Positions 1 to 6,968 are shown, counted from the first letter of the stretch. The stretch: DNA of 6,968 nucleotides from an uncultured Lachnospira sp. (GCA_947169835.1 CAMVRH010000048.1:1-6968); one strand, 5' to 3'. Translations and numbers: made by a program. The notes: generated by a model not told the origin, from the letters alone.

Positions 1-927
1 TTAAATGGAGCCGAGTATCTATCTGTGGAAACGTATAATAAATTAAAAGTATTAAGAATAAAATCGGCCAGTTTAAAGACAGTAGATGCTAGCAAACCAG
101 TATTTATTAAGAATTTTACTGTGGATTTATCAAGATTAAAAAAAATAAAACGTAACAAAACAGTACATTGCTTGAAAATAGACAAATTAAATAATTATAA
201 CAAAAATTTAAAAAGAATAAAAAGAATAGATATTGCAAAATTTGAATACAAAAAACATAAAACAATAAAGTTGGATAAGGTAAATACATTTAAGAAATTA
301 GAAATAAAATTTCTTAAATCTAATAAAATTAAAATTAATAAATGTAATCGTTTGAATGATGTATATATTTCTGATGTAAAATCAAAAGAAATAAAAATTC
401 AGAATTGCAAAAAATTAAAAAGAATTAATGTCGGTACAGACCAAATCATTAAAAAGTTGATTGTACAGAATAATAATAAATTAGAAAAATTATTAACAGG
501 CTGGAGTAGTGGATTTAACAAGGTAAGAAAAGTAAAAATTAAAAAGCTTAAATCGTTAAAACGTCTTGATCTTTCTAGTTCGACTATAAGACGGATAGAT
601 TTATCAAAGTTTCCTAAGTTGAGGTATGTTAATTTAAGTGAATGTAAAATTAAAAAAATAAAAATAGGAAAGAAAAATAGAATTCATGAAATTGATTTAA
701 GCCATAACAAGATAAGAAAGGTTAATATTCGATTTTTAAAAAAAGCATATAAAATAGATTTAAGCAACAATAGAATTAGTGGGTGTTTGTTATTGCCTAA
801 AATGATTAGGGAAGATGCTAATACAATATATTGTGACAATAACATGATAAAACATATAAAAAGTCCTAAAAATAGTAACATATGGATATTTGGTTGTAAC
901 AAAAACAAACTAAAAACAATTGACTAA
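1..927 (+). CDS. Lysine-rich leucine-rich-repeat protein, 5'-partial, ends at a probable premature stop
   Basis: The frame is open to the left edge: codons 1-24 read LNGAEYLS and run into the rest, so the GTG at 25 is not a credible start (no ribosome binding site at proper spacing). The visible part is a solenoid of LRR-like units. Numbering from codon 25, the clearest units carry LDLS, VNLS, IDLS and IDLS with the D/N at residues 182, 203, 224 and 245, an exact 21-residue period. Later units have C270 and C291 in register. Lysine is about 22% (65 of 300) and acidic residues are few, so the protein is strongly basic. No membrane segment, sortase motif or catalytic motif is visible; a signal peptide would lie outside the window. 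LRR proteins of this kind are often surface binding proteins, but the ligand here is unknown. The TAA at 925-927 seems to interrupt a longer gene. G+C is much lower than in the downstream genes (14 of 60 in 121-180). LRR assignment is fairly sure; function is not. Confidence 0.75.
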   Translation, partial: LNGAEYLSVETYNKLKVLRIKSASLKTVDASKPVFIKNFTVDLSRLKKIKRNKTVHCLKIDKLNNYNKNLKRIKRIDIAKFEYKKHKTIKLDKVNTFKKLEIKFLKSNKIKINKCNRLNDVYISDVKSKEIKIQNCKKLKRINVGTDQIIKKLIVQNNNKLEKLLTGWSSGFNKVRKVKIKKLKSLKRLDLSSSTIRRIDLSKFPKLRYVNLSECKIKKIKIGKKNRIHEIDLSHNKIRKVNIRFLKKAYKIDLSNNRISGCLLLPKMIREDANTIYCDNNMIKHIKSPKNSNIWIFGCNKNKLKTID

Positions 928-1056
928 AATAATGCAGAGTTAAACATATTAGAGTACAAAAATAATCCAAGGGTAAAAGTCTACTACGCTTCAATCAATA
1001 TAAAACGAGGCGGAAAAAGTACGAAATACATAAAGAAATACAAAGAGAGAGATTAA
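928..1056 (+). pseudogene. In-frame continuation of the LRR gene beyond the TAA
   Basis: Directly after the TAA at 925-927 the same frame stays open for 42 codons to the TAA at 1054-1056. The translation starts NNAELNILEYKNNPRVKVYY and ends in a basic tail (KSTKYIKKYKERD). ELNILEYKNNP is a typical LRR unit, and if the stop is counted as one residue, its K312 falls 21 residues after C291 and 42 after C270, exactly continuing the period upstream. No start codon with a ribosome binding site is present at its head, so it is unlikely to be translated alone. The simplest reading is that the stop replaced a sense codon, for example TTA (Leu) to TAA, which would restore an ID-L-N pattern like the upstream IDLS units. 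The alternative is a sequencing error. Basic tail and repeat decay suggest that 1056 is close to the original protein end. Confidence 0.65.
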
Positions 1057-1093
1057 AAGTGGGGAGAGGTTTAATGGTAAATAATATACTTAA

Positions 1094-1195
1094 AAGAATA
1101 AAAGAAAGTTTAGACTTAATAATGAGAACAGTAACTATGCATTTAAGAGTTCTGGTACAGTTTTGGTAAAAGCAATTTGGAAAAAGAAAAAATAA
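1094..1195 (+). pseudogene. Possible decayed C-terminal coding remnant
   Basis: A frame different from the LRR frame is open from 1094 to the TAA at 1193-1195 (33 codons). It ends NYAFKSSGTVLVKAIWKKKK, which resembles the last strand of small beta-rich repeat modules often found at the C-terminus of Gram-positive surface proteins (pattern: T-V-x-V-x-A-x-W followed by lysines). There is no start codon with a ribosome binding site, and stops at 1082 and 1091 close the frame upstream, so it could only be a remnant. It may be the true end of the LRR gene or of a related gene, separated by indels. A competing reading in another frame is a 31-codon ORF at 1074-1169. The frame is short for AT-rich DNA, so chance cannot be excluded. 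Confidence 0.25.
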
Positions 1196-1263
1196 ATAAG
1201 GTGTTTTAAACTTGTTTTAACTAGTTTGTGTTTTGAGTTGTAAAACCGATTAAACCAACACCG
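1196..1263. other. AT-rich spacer with no identified gene
   Basis: Between the possible coding remnant and the terminator lies T-rich sequence with several GTTTTAA or TGTTTTGA-like words. The ends (GGTGTT at 1200-1205 and AACACC at 1257-1262) can pair, but the interior does not form a consistent stem. I see no promoter, RNA gene or coding signal here; it is most likely the 3' untranslated region leading into the terminator. Confidence 0.4.
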
Positions 1264-1297
1264 AAAGGCCCATATTTAGTACAATATGGGCCTTTTT
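1264..1297 (+). terminator. Intrinsic terminator upstream of uppP
   Basis: A perfect 13-bp stem (1264-1276 with 1283-1295; core GGCCCATATT/AATATGGGCC) closes a six-base loop (1277-1282) and runs into five Ts at 1293-1297. It ends transcription coming from the LRR region and separates it from the uppP promoter seven bases downstream. On the opposite strand only three Ts follow the stem, so it should act mainly in the + direction. Confidence 0.9.
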
Positions 1298-1303
1298 ATT
1301 GCC

Positions 1304-1337
1304 TTGAATAATAGTATAAAAAATAGTAAAATATAAT
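1304..1337 (+). promoter_or_regulatory. Probable sigma-A promoter of uppP
   Basis: TTGAAT at 1304-1309 is followed after 17 bases by TAAAAT at 1327-1332, a good vegetative -35/-10 pair. A perfect TATAAT overlaps at 1332-1337 but would need a 22-base spacer from the same -35. Transcription would start near 1339-1345, giving a leader of about 30 bases that contains the AAAGGAG ribosome binding site at 1357-1363, seven bases before the uppP ATG. It probably also drives ftsK, which has no room for its own promoter. Confidence 0.6.
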
Positions 1338-1370
1338 GGATTGTGGGACAAAATATAAAGGAGCAAAATA

Positions 1371-2237
1371 ATGACAATTATTGAGGCAATTATACTTGGA
1401 ATTATACAAGGTTTGGCAGAGTTTTTGCCAATCAGTAGTTCAGGACATTTGGCTATTGCTAAGTTCTTTTTTGGGTTTGAAAACAACTCAATTTCATTTG
1501 ATGTTTTCTTACATCTTGGAACTTTGATAGCTGTATTTGCAGTGTTCTATAAAGATGTTATTGAACTAATAAAAGAGTTCTTTGGTATTTGCGCAGACAT
1601 TATTTTTAACTTCGTAACACTTATCGGTGGAAAGAAGAAACCTTTTAGAAAAATTATAAGAACAGCCTACAGAAGATTTGTAGTGCTAGTTATTGTTTCG
1701 ACTATCCCTACAGCTATCTTAGGTGTACTTATGAAAGACCTAGTAGAAGAATCAGGAGCTACTTTGCTAATCCCTGGTATCTGCCTACTAGTGACAGCTG
1801 TTATGTTATTTGTCTCAGACTTACTTAAGGATGGAAACAAGACAGAGAAGAACACTTCATGGGCAAATGCATTGTTCATTGGTGTGTGCCAAGGTATTGC
1901 AACAATGCCTGGTATTTCTAGATCAGGAACAACTATCACAGCAGGTTTGGTTTGTGGACTAAAACGTGACTTTGTAGTTAAGTATTCATTCTTAATGTCT
2001 ATACCAGCTATCCTAGGTGCAGTAGTACTAGAGATTCCTGATATGAAAGATGACTTAACTTCTACACCAGCTATGTGCTATGTGGTGGGAGTTATAGTTT
2101 CAGCTATAGTTGGATACGTTTGTATCAAAGCTATGCTAGTTATCGTTAAGAAAAAGAAATTCAAATATTTCTCATATTACTGTGCGGCTGTAGGCCTAGC
2201 AGCAATAATAGGACATTTTGTAATTAGTAATAAATAA
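1371..2237 (+). CDS. uppP: Undecaprenyl-diphosphate phosphatase (BacA/UppP family)
   Basis: The product is an integral membrane enzyme that dephosphorylates undecaprenyl diphosphate to undecaprenyl phosphate, recycling the lipid carrier for peptidoglycan and other wall polymers; raised activity is known to give bacitracin resistance. The 288 residues match the family's usual size and are mostly hydrophobic helices. The first signature is at residues 13-27: QGLAEFLPISSSGHL, giving the (E/Q)xxxE pair Q13 and E17 and the conserved S22-S24 and H26. The second is PGISRSGTT at 180-188 with the catalytic-site arginine R184. A basic cytoplasmic loop (GGKKKPFRK, 86-94) separates helices. The ATG follows AAAGGAG by seven bases, so the start is secure. 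It is first in a transcription unit behind a terminator and promoter, and ftsK begins 22 bases after its stop. No lesion is visible. Both signatures make the family assignment very safe. Confidence 0.97.
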   Translation: MTIIEAIILGIIQGLAEFLPISSSGHLAIAKFFFGFENNSISFDVFLHLGTLIAVFAVFYKDVIELIKEFFGICADIIFNFVTLIGGKKKPFRKIIRTAYRRFVVLVIVSTIPTAILGVLMKDLVEESGATLLIPGICLLVTAVMLFVSDLLKDGNKTEKNTSWANALFIGVCQGIATMPGISRSGTTITAGLVCGLKRDFVVKYSFLMSIPAILGAVVLEIPDMKDDLTSTPAMCYVVGVIVSAIVGYVCIKAMLVIVKKKKFKYFSYYCAAVGLAAIIGHFVISNK

Positions 2238-2245
2238 TATAAATT

Positions 2246-2252
2246 GGTGAGG
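2246..2252 (+). promoter_or_regulatory. Ribosome binding site that fixes the ftsK start
   Basis: GGTGAGG lies seven bases upstream of the ATG at 2260. The in-frame TTG at 2254 is only one base from it, too close for initiation, so the ATG at 2260 (protein MANKKSSSKK...) is preferred over a start two codons earlier. Confidence 0.75.
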
Positions 2253-2259
2253 TTTGGAA

Positions 2260-4902
2260 ATGGCAAACAAAAAGTCAAGTAGTAAAAAGAAAACTACTAC
2301 AAAGAAAAACACAAAGTCAGCAGCTTCTAAGAGTGCTAGCGCAAAGAAGGCAGCTGAGACTAGAAGAAAAAATGCTGAGAAAAAGAGAAGAGAGGAAGAA
2401 AACAAACTAAGGAAGAAAAAAGTTCTTAGTGAAGTTGGCGTTTGGGTTTCAATTGTTATTGGAATATTCTTGCTTCTTTCTAACTTTGGTGTCTGCGGTG
2501 TAGTAGGAAACTTCTTCAAAGACATTATGCTAGGATTGTTTGGAACTATGGGATATTTATTCCCAATAGTTTTAATCATAATCGTAGCCTTACTTACATA
2601 CAATAAAAAGAAAAACAGAACAGTTATCTTTAGAGTGATAGGAACAGCATTGTTGTTTATCGACCTAACATTGTTCTTCCACCTATTCACATACGCTGAT
2701 GTTGATAGAAGTGCTTCATACTTTTACGACCTCGGCAAAGAAGGTGAAGTTTGCGGCGGTGCTATCGGCGGCATCTTAGGTGGTGCTTTCCACGCAGGAC
2801 TTGGAATGGCAGGCGCAGTGCTTATTGCAATCGCACTACTTATTGTTTCTGTAGTTATGCTTACTGAAAAATCTATTTCTCAGTATCTTAAAAACAGAGG
2901 TAAGAGCGCTCTTGATAAGGCTAAAGAGGATGCTAAGGCTAGAAGAGAGTTTGCAGAAAGCTACGAACCTGAAGAGGGCGAAGATAGAGAGAGCACAAGA
3001 CGTGGTGTAAACTTTGGCGCTACAGATATGAGTGATCAAAAGCCTAAGCGCGGTAGAAAGAAAGCTGCAGAGCCAGCTCCAGAACCAGCACCAGCAGTGG
3101 AAGAAAAGAAGCCAGCTGAAATCAAGATTGCAGGTTTGGATGACCAACCAGTGATAGATGACAGCGAATTTGAAGAGTCAGATGAAGTAATTGAAATCAA
3201 AGATCCACAACAGAAAAAACTAAATCAAGACGGTGTACTTCCGGAGCCAGCTGATGATGACAAGGTTCTAAACGGTGAGTACGAGCCAAAGCCTCGTGAG
3301 GAGATTAGTGCCGATGCCAAATCTGCTATGGAGAGAAAGCCATTTGACGCGGACGCTCCTACTGAGGTAGCTGAAGGCGAAGAGATGACAGACAAACAAA
3401 AACGTTTGGCTGACGAAGGAAAAGTGATTGCACCTACTAAGAAAGTATTTAAATATAAAAAGCCACCAATGACATTGCTAGCTGATGGCGAAGCAGGTGG
3501 TAGTGATGTAACAAGAGCAGAACTTACACAGACTGCTAACAAGCTAAAAGATGTGCTTGCAGACTTTGGCGTAAACGTAGAAGTTTCAAGTGTAAGTAAG
3601 GGCCCTGCTGTTACTAGATATGAATTACAACCAGAGCAAGGTACACGTGTTAATAAAATTACAAACCTTGCAGATGATATTAAGTTAGCAATGGCTGCTG
3701 AAGATATTCGTATCGAGGCACCAATCCCTGGTAAAGCTGCTGTTGGTATTGAGATTCCAAACAGCGGAAGAGATATGGTTTATCTAAAAGACCTTCTAAA
3801 CACTCCAGAGATTAAGCAGAGCAAGTCTAACTTAGCATTCCCTGCCGGCAAAGACATAGCAGGTAAGGTTGTGATAGGCGATGTGGCTAAGATGCCTCAT
3901 ATGCTAATAGCTGGTACAACAGGTGCTGGTAAATCAGTATTTACAAACTCAATTTTGATGAGTGTGCTTTATAGAACTACACCTAATGATGTTCGTGTAA
4001 TCGTTATCGACCCTAAGGTGGTTGAGTTCCAGGTATACAACGGAATTCCACACTTGCTATATCCGGTAGTTACTGATCCTAAGCGTGCTGCAGGTATTCT
4101 TAACTGGGCAGTGGCTGAGATGACAAACAGATATAAACAGTTTGCCGATGCCGGAACTAGAGATATTGAAGGATATAACGCAAAAGTAAAAGCTGGCGTA
4201 ACTGATGAGAATGGACAAGTTCTTGAGAAGATGCCACAGATTTTGATTATTATAGACGAGTTGGCTGACCTTATGATGGTCGCTGCAAAGGAAGTGGAAG
4301 AAGCAATATGTCGTTTGGCACAGTTAGCAAGAGCTGCTGGTATCCATATGGTTATTGCTACACAGCGTCCTTCAGTTGATGTAATCACGGGTCTTATTAA
4401 AGCCAACGTACCATCAAGAGTTGCTCTTACAGTGGCTTCAGGTACAGACTCACGTACTATTATTGATATGAATGGTGCAGAGAAACTACTCGGTCTTGGT
4501 GACATGTTGTTCTACCCAGCAGGATATGTTAAACCTATCCGTTTGCAGGGCGCATATGTTTCTGAGAAAGAGATTAAGGATACAGTGGACTTTATTAAGG
4601 CTAACAGCAGTGAAGCCCAATACGAAGAAGGCATAGATGCAAAGCTTACATCTGATGCTGAGGCAGCTGCAGGCGGCGGAGATGAGAGAGACGTTCTCTT
4701 TGGCGATGCCGGAAGATTATGTATCCAAAAAGACAAAGGCTCAACTAGTATGATTCAAAGACAGTTTAGAGTTGGTTTCAACAGAGCTGCTAGAATTATG
4801 GATCAGCTATACGATGCCGGAGTGGTAGGACAAGAAGAGACTAACAAACCTAGAAAGGTTTTGATGAGTCTAGAAGAGTTCGAAGAAATGCTAAATCAGT
4901 AA
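2260..4902 (+). CDS. ftsK: FtsK/SpoIIIE family DNA translocase
   Basis: This is a membrane-anchored, ATP-driven double-stranded DNA pump that clears chromosomes from the division or sporulation septum. From the ATG at 2260 the protein has 880 residues. Order: lysine/alanine-rich basic tail (1-54); about four membrane helices (near 57-75, 90-113, 122-145, 178-201) with a glycine-rich outer loop (GGAIGGILGGAF); an acidic, proline- and lysine-rich linker (205-400); the alpha/beta motor (about 415-775); and a winged-helix gamma domain (about 808-876, containing STSMIQRQFRVGFNRAARIMD) that reads polar guide sequences. In the motor, Walker A is GTTGAGKS at 552-559, Walker B is ILIIIDELAD at 661-670, and ATQRPSVDVITGLIKANVPSR at 700-720 is the family hallmark. 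Walker A has Ala where Ser is common; this should be tolerated. It follows uppP by 22 bases and is probably co-transcribed. Sequence alone does not say whether it serves division (FtsK) or sporulation (SpoIIIE); if this host forms spores, one protein may do both. Confidence 0.97.
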   Translation: MANKKSSSKKKTTTKKNTKSAASKSASAKKAAETRRKNAEKKRREEENKLRKKKVLSEVGVWVSIVIGIFLLLSNFGVCGVVGNFFKDIMLGLFGTMGYLFPIVLIIIVALLTYNKKKNRTVIFRVIGTALLFIDLTLFFHLFTYADVDRSASYFYDLGKEGEVCGGAIGGILGGAFHAGLGMAGAVLIAIALLIVSVVMLTEKSISQYLKNRGKSALDKAKEDAKARREFAESYEPEEGEDRESTRRGVNFGATDMSDQKPKRGRKKAAEPAPEPAPAVEEKKPAEIKIAGLDDQPVIDDSEFEESDEVIEIKDPQQKKLNQDGVLPEPADDDKVLNGEYEPKPREEISADAKSAMERKPFDADAPTEVAEGEEMTDKQKRLADEGKVIAPTKKVFKYKKPPMTLLADGEAGGSDVTRAELTQTANKLKDVLADFGVNVEVSSVSKGPAVTRYELQPEQGTRVNKITNLADDIKLAMAAEDIRIEAPIPGKAAVGIEIPNSGRDMVYLKDLLNTPEIKQSKSNLAFPAGKDIAGKVVIGDVAKMPHMLIAGTTGAGKSVFTNSILMSVLYRTTPNDVRVIVIDPKVVEFQVYNGIPHLLYPVVTDPKRAAGILNWAVAEMTNRYKQFADAGTRDIEGYNAKVKAGVTDENGQVLEKMPQILIIIDELADLMMVAAKEVEEAICRLAQLARAAGIHMVIATQRPSVDVITGLIKANVPSRVALTVASGTDSRTIIDMNGAEKLLGLGDMLFYPAGYVKPIRLQGAYVSEKEIKDTVDFIKANSSEAQYEEGIDAKLTSDAEAAAGGGDERDVLFGDAGRLCIQKDKGSTSMIQRQFRVGFNRAARIMDQLYDAGVVGQEETNKPRKVLMSLEEFEEMLNQ

Positions 4903-4906
4903 AATA

Positions 4907-4935
4907 AAAAGGCGAAGGATATCCTTTGCCTTTTA
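4907..4935 (+). terminator. Hairpin after ftsK, possible weak terminator or attenuator
   Basis: Starting five bases after the ftsK stop, 4907-4918 pairs with 4923-4934 in a 12-bp stem (AAAAGGCGAAGG with CCTTTGCCTTTT, one G-T pair) around an ATAT loop. Only four Ts follow, already part of the stem, then AACC. It may end part of the transcripts or protect the 3' end of the uppP-ftsK message. The stem is A-rich on its left arm and T-rich on its right, so it could work in both directions. No clear promoter is visible between it and fhs. Confidence 0.6.
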
Positions 4936-4974
4936 ACCATATTTAAGAGGAAAAATCTTTAGGAAGGTGAAACG

Positions 4975-6645
4975 ATGAAAACAGATATTGAGATTGCTCA
5001 AGAAGCAAAAATGATGCCAATAAAAGATGTGGCAGCAAAACTTGGTTTAACAGAAGATGATTTGGAACTTTACGGAAAGTACAAAGCAAAGATTTCAAAT
5101 GATTACTATGACAAAATTAAGAACAACGAAGATGGAAAACTAATTCTAGTTACAGCTATCAACCCAACTCCAGCAGGAGAAGGTAAAACTACTGTGACAG
5201 TTGGACTTGGTGAAGCATTTGGACAGCTTGATAAAAAGTGTGTTATCGCACTTCGCGAGCCATCACTTGGACCTTGCTTTGGTATTAAGGGTGGAGCCGC
5301 AGGTGGCGGATACGCTCAGGTAGTTCCTATGGAAGATTTGAATCTTCACTTTACAGGTGACTTCCATGCAATCACTTCAGCAAACAACCTTTGTGCTGCT
5401 ATGCTAGATAATTCAATAAAGCAGGACAATGAACTAAACATCGACCCAGAAAAAGTTGTTTGGAAGAGATGTGTGGATATAAACGATAGAGTTCTTCGTA
5501 ACATCATAGTTGGACGTGGCCGTGATGTGGACGGAGTAGAAAGAGAAGACCACTTCGTAATCACAGTTGCTTCTGAGATTATGGCTATTCTTTGCTTGGC
5601 AAATGACTATGCAGATTTAAAAGATAGACTTGGCAAGATTATTGTTGCATACACTTATGACGGAAAGCCAGTGACAGCGAAAGACATTAAGGCAGTTGGT
5701 TCTATGGCAGCACTTCTAAAGGATGCTATGAAACCTAACCTAATTCAAACACTAGAGCATACACCAGCATTGGTTCACGGTGGACCTTTCGCAAATATCG
5801 CTCACGGTTGTAACTCAGTTCGCGCTACAAAGACAGCTCTAAAGATGGCAGACTATGTGATTACAGAGGCAGGCTTTGGCGCAGACTTAGGTGCTGAAAA
5901 GTTCCTAGACATCAAGTGTCGCAAAGCAGGACTTAAACCAGATGCAGTAGTTTTGGTTGCAACAGTTCGTGCGCTTAAGTACAACGGTGGAATGCCTAGA
6001 GAAGATTTGCAGACTGAGGACTTAGATGCCCTCGCCAAAGGTATCGTAAACCTAGAAAAACATATCGAAAATATTCAACAGTACGATGTGCCAGTAGTAG
6101 TAACACTAAACCAGTTTGGCACAGACACTGATGCAGAAATAGAATTTGTTAAAAACTTCTGTGAGGAGCGCGGTTGTGAATTCGCTCCAGCCAAAGTATT
6201 TAAAGACGGCGGCAAAGGTGGAATCGAGTTAGCTGAAAAGATTATTGAGACTATCGAAACTAAACCTTCTAACTATCACCCACTTTACACAGATGATATG
6301 TCTATCAAAGAAAAAATTGAGACTGTCGCTACAAAGATTTATGGAGCAGACGGTGTTACATATTCTGATGAGGCAAACGAGGCTATCGCAAAGATAGAGG
6401 AACTTGGATTTAGCGATTGTCCAGTTTGTATGGCAAAGACTCAATACTCTTTGTCGGACGATAAAGAAAAACTTGGACGTCCAGAAAACTTCACAATCAA
6501 CATCAGAGAAGTGTATATGTCAGCGGGCGCAGGATTTGTAGTTGCCATTACAGGAACTATTATGACAATGCCTGGACTATCAAAAACTCCAGCAGCGTTT
6601 GGAATTGATTTGACAGACGACGGAAAGATTACTGGATTGTTCTAA
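4975..6645 (+). CDS. fhs: Formate-tetrahydrofolate ligase (10-formyl-THF synthetase)
   Basis: The cytosolic enzyme joins formate to tetrahydrofolate with ATP hydrolysis to ADP and phosphate, giving 10-formyl-THF for purine and formyl-methionine synthesis, or acting in the methyl branch of the acetyl-CoA pathway in acetogens. The 556 residues equal the normal monofunctional bacterial length. Visible marks are the phosphate-binding loop TPAGEGKTT (65-73), family signature [11 protein letters not shown] (103-113), [19 protein letters not shown] (121-139), and the second signature [12 protein letters not shown] (328-339). The conserved C-terminal PGLSKTPAA (533-541) is present. The ATG is preceded by AGGAAGGTGA at 4961-4970, four bases away, a strong site. 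It lies 72 bases after ftsK, behind a hairpin, and 40 bases before folD, which uses its product after cyclisation. No THF riboswitch or own promoter is evident in the 72-base gap, so expression may rest on read-through from uppP-ftsK or on an unrecognised promoter. Intact and certain in identity. Confidence 0.99.
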   Translation: MKTDIEIAQEAKMMPIKDVAAKLGLTEDDLELYGKYKAKISNDYYDKIKNNEDGKLILVTAINPTPAGEGKTTVTVGLGEAFGQLDKKCVIALREPSLGPCFGIKGGAAGGGYAQVVPMEDLNLHFTGDFHAITSANNLCAAMLDNSIKQDNELNIDPEKVVWKRCVDINDRVLRNIIVGRGRDVDGVEREDHFVITVASEIMAILCLANDYADLKDRLGKIIVAYTYDGKPVTAKDIKAVGSMAALLKDAMKPNLIQTLEHTPALVHGGPFANIAHGCNSVRATKTALKMADYVITEAGFGADLGAEKFLDIKCRKAGLKPDAVVLVATVRALKYNGGMPREDLQTEDLDALAKGIVNLEKHIENIQQYDVPVVVTLNQFGTDTDAEIEFVKNFCEERGCEFAPAKVFKDGGKGGIELAEKIIETIETKPSNYHPLYTDDMSIKEKIETVATKIYGADGVTYSDEANEAIAKIEELGFSDCPVCMAKTQYSLSDDKEKLGRPENFTINIREVYMSAGAGFVVAITGTIMTMPGLSKTPAAFGIDLTDDGKITGLF

Positions 6646-6685
6646 TCCATATTGAATAAAAAATTAAGAAAGACTGGTGAACAAA

Positions 6686-6968
6686 ATGATAATAGATGGA
6701 AAAAAGATTTCAACAGAAATAAAGGATGAACTAAAAGAGCAAGTAGCACAACTAAAAACTGAAGGTGTAGAAGTTACTCTTGCTGTAGTGAAAGTGGGAG
6801 AGGACCCTGCATCAGCAGTTTATGTCAGAAACAAAGAAAAAGCATGTGAGTACATTGGCATCAACTCAAAGAAGATTGAAATGCCAGAAGAGACTACTGA
6901 AGAAGAGCTACTAAAGTTAGTGGACGATCTAAACACAGATCCAGCCATCAACGGAATTTTAGTTCAGC
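6686..6968 (+). CDS. folD: Methylene-THF dehydrogenase/methenyl-THF cyclohydrolase, 3'-partial
   Basis: FolD is a bifunctional cytosolic enzyme that interconverts 10-formyl-THF, 5,10-methenyl-THF and 5,10-methylene-THF, using NAD(P). Only the first 94 residues are in the window (family about 280-300). They hold the N-terminal substrate domain: DGKKIS near the start, VKVGEDPASAVYVRNK (35-50) with the Y-x-x-x-K pair Y46 and K50 (the catalytic lysine), KACEYIGI (52-59), and the beginning of the NGILVQ segment (89-94), which in the family continues into LPLP. The ATG at 6686 is five bases after GGTGA (6676-6680), a modest ribosome binding site. It begins 40 bases after fhs on the same strand with no terminator between, so the two are very probably one transcription unit and supply consecutive one-carbon steps. 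The frame is open and undamaged to the window edge. Confidence 0.96.
   Translation, partial: MIIDGKKISTEIKDELKEQVAQLKTEGVEVTLAVVKVGEDPASAVYVRNKEKACEYIGINSKKIEMPEETTEEELLKLVDDLNTDPAINGILVQ

Noticed and set aside
211..228. Perfect 9-base tandem repeat (AAAAGAATA twice) in the LRR gene
   Set aside because: Encodes K-R-I twice within A-rich coding sequence; two short copies are expected by chance in such composition and do not suggest a contingency locus.
1074..1169. Small 31-codon ORF (MVNNILKRIKESLDLIMR...) with a GGGGAGAGG ribosome binding site
   Set aside because: Good translation signal, but the peptide is unrecognised, short for AT-rich DNA, and overlaps a more protein-like remnant in another frame; kept as a finding and not annotated as a gene.
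1200..1262. Possible long-range stem (GGTGTT with AACACC) as a small RNA or riboswitch before the terminator
   Set aside because: Only six pairs at the base and no consistent interior helices; no known RNA family features recognised.
1250..1486. Reverse-strand 78-residue open frame across the terminator and the uppP start
   Set aside because: It runs through a terminator hairpin and a promoter and is antisense to the conserved uppP N-terminus; no ribosome binding site or family resemblance.
2196..2690. Reverse-strand 164-residue open frame opposite the ftsK start
   Set aside because: Phe/Leu/Ser-rich shadow of the lysine-rich FtsK N-terminus (AAA/AAG codons read as TTT/CTT); no independent signals.
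3969..4505. Reverse-strand 178-residue open frame opposite the FtsK motor domain
   Set aside because: The + strand encodes the conserved Walker B and hallmark FtsK motifs here; the reverse frame is low-complexity Ser/Ala/Ile/Thr shadow coding.
4936..4974. Possible THF riboswitch or dedicated promoter before fhs
   Set aside because: The gap is too short for a riboswitch and shows only a strong ribosome binding site; no -35/-10 pair with acceptable spacing was found.

Overview
The window reads as chromosomal DNA of a low-G+C Firmicute, most likely a member of the Clostridia (Lachnospiraceae or Eubacterium-like). The grounds are AT-rich coding sequence, strong AGGAGG-type ribosome binding sites, clostridial-type UppP and FtsK/SpoIIIE sequences, and a monofunctional formate-tetrahydrofolate ligase next to folD. 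The genus is a guess. All recognised genes are on the + strand.

Positions 1-1263 form an accessory-looking, very AT-rich segment. It holds the 3' part of a lysine-rich leucine-rich-repeat (LRR) protein gene that is open at the left window edge. The frame hits a TAA at 925-927 but continues as recognisable LRR sequence to 1056, and the 21-residue repeat register is kept across the stop, so the gene looks broken by a point mutation. A possible decayed C-terminal module follows at 1094-1195 in another frame. A strong intrinsic terminator (1264-1297) closes this segment.

Positions 1304-4935 hold a sigma-A-type promoter, uppP (undecaprenyl-diphosphate phosphatase, lipid carrier recycling for the cell wall) and, 22 bases later, ftsK/spoIIIE (membrane-anchored DNA translocase). 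A 12-bp hairpin with a short T run lies right after ftsK.

Positions 4961-6968 hold fhs (formate-tetrahydrofolate ligase) and the first 94 codons of folD (methylene-THF dehydrogenase/cyclohydrolase), cut by the right edge. Together these carry out consecutive steps between formate and 5,10-methylene-THF.

The housekeeping part is conventional and intact. I see no CRISPR array, tRNA, rRNA, transposase or riboswitch, and no convincing new multi-gene system. The point most worth checking is the interrupted LRR gene and its unusual composition.
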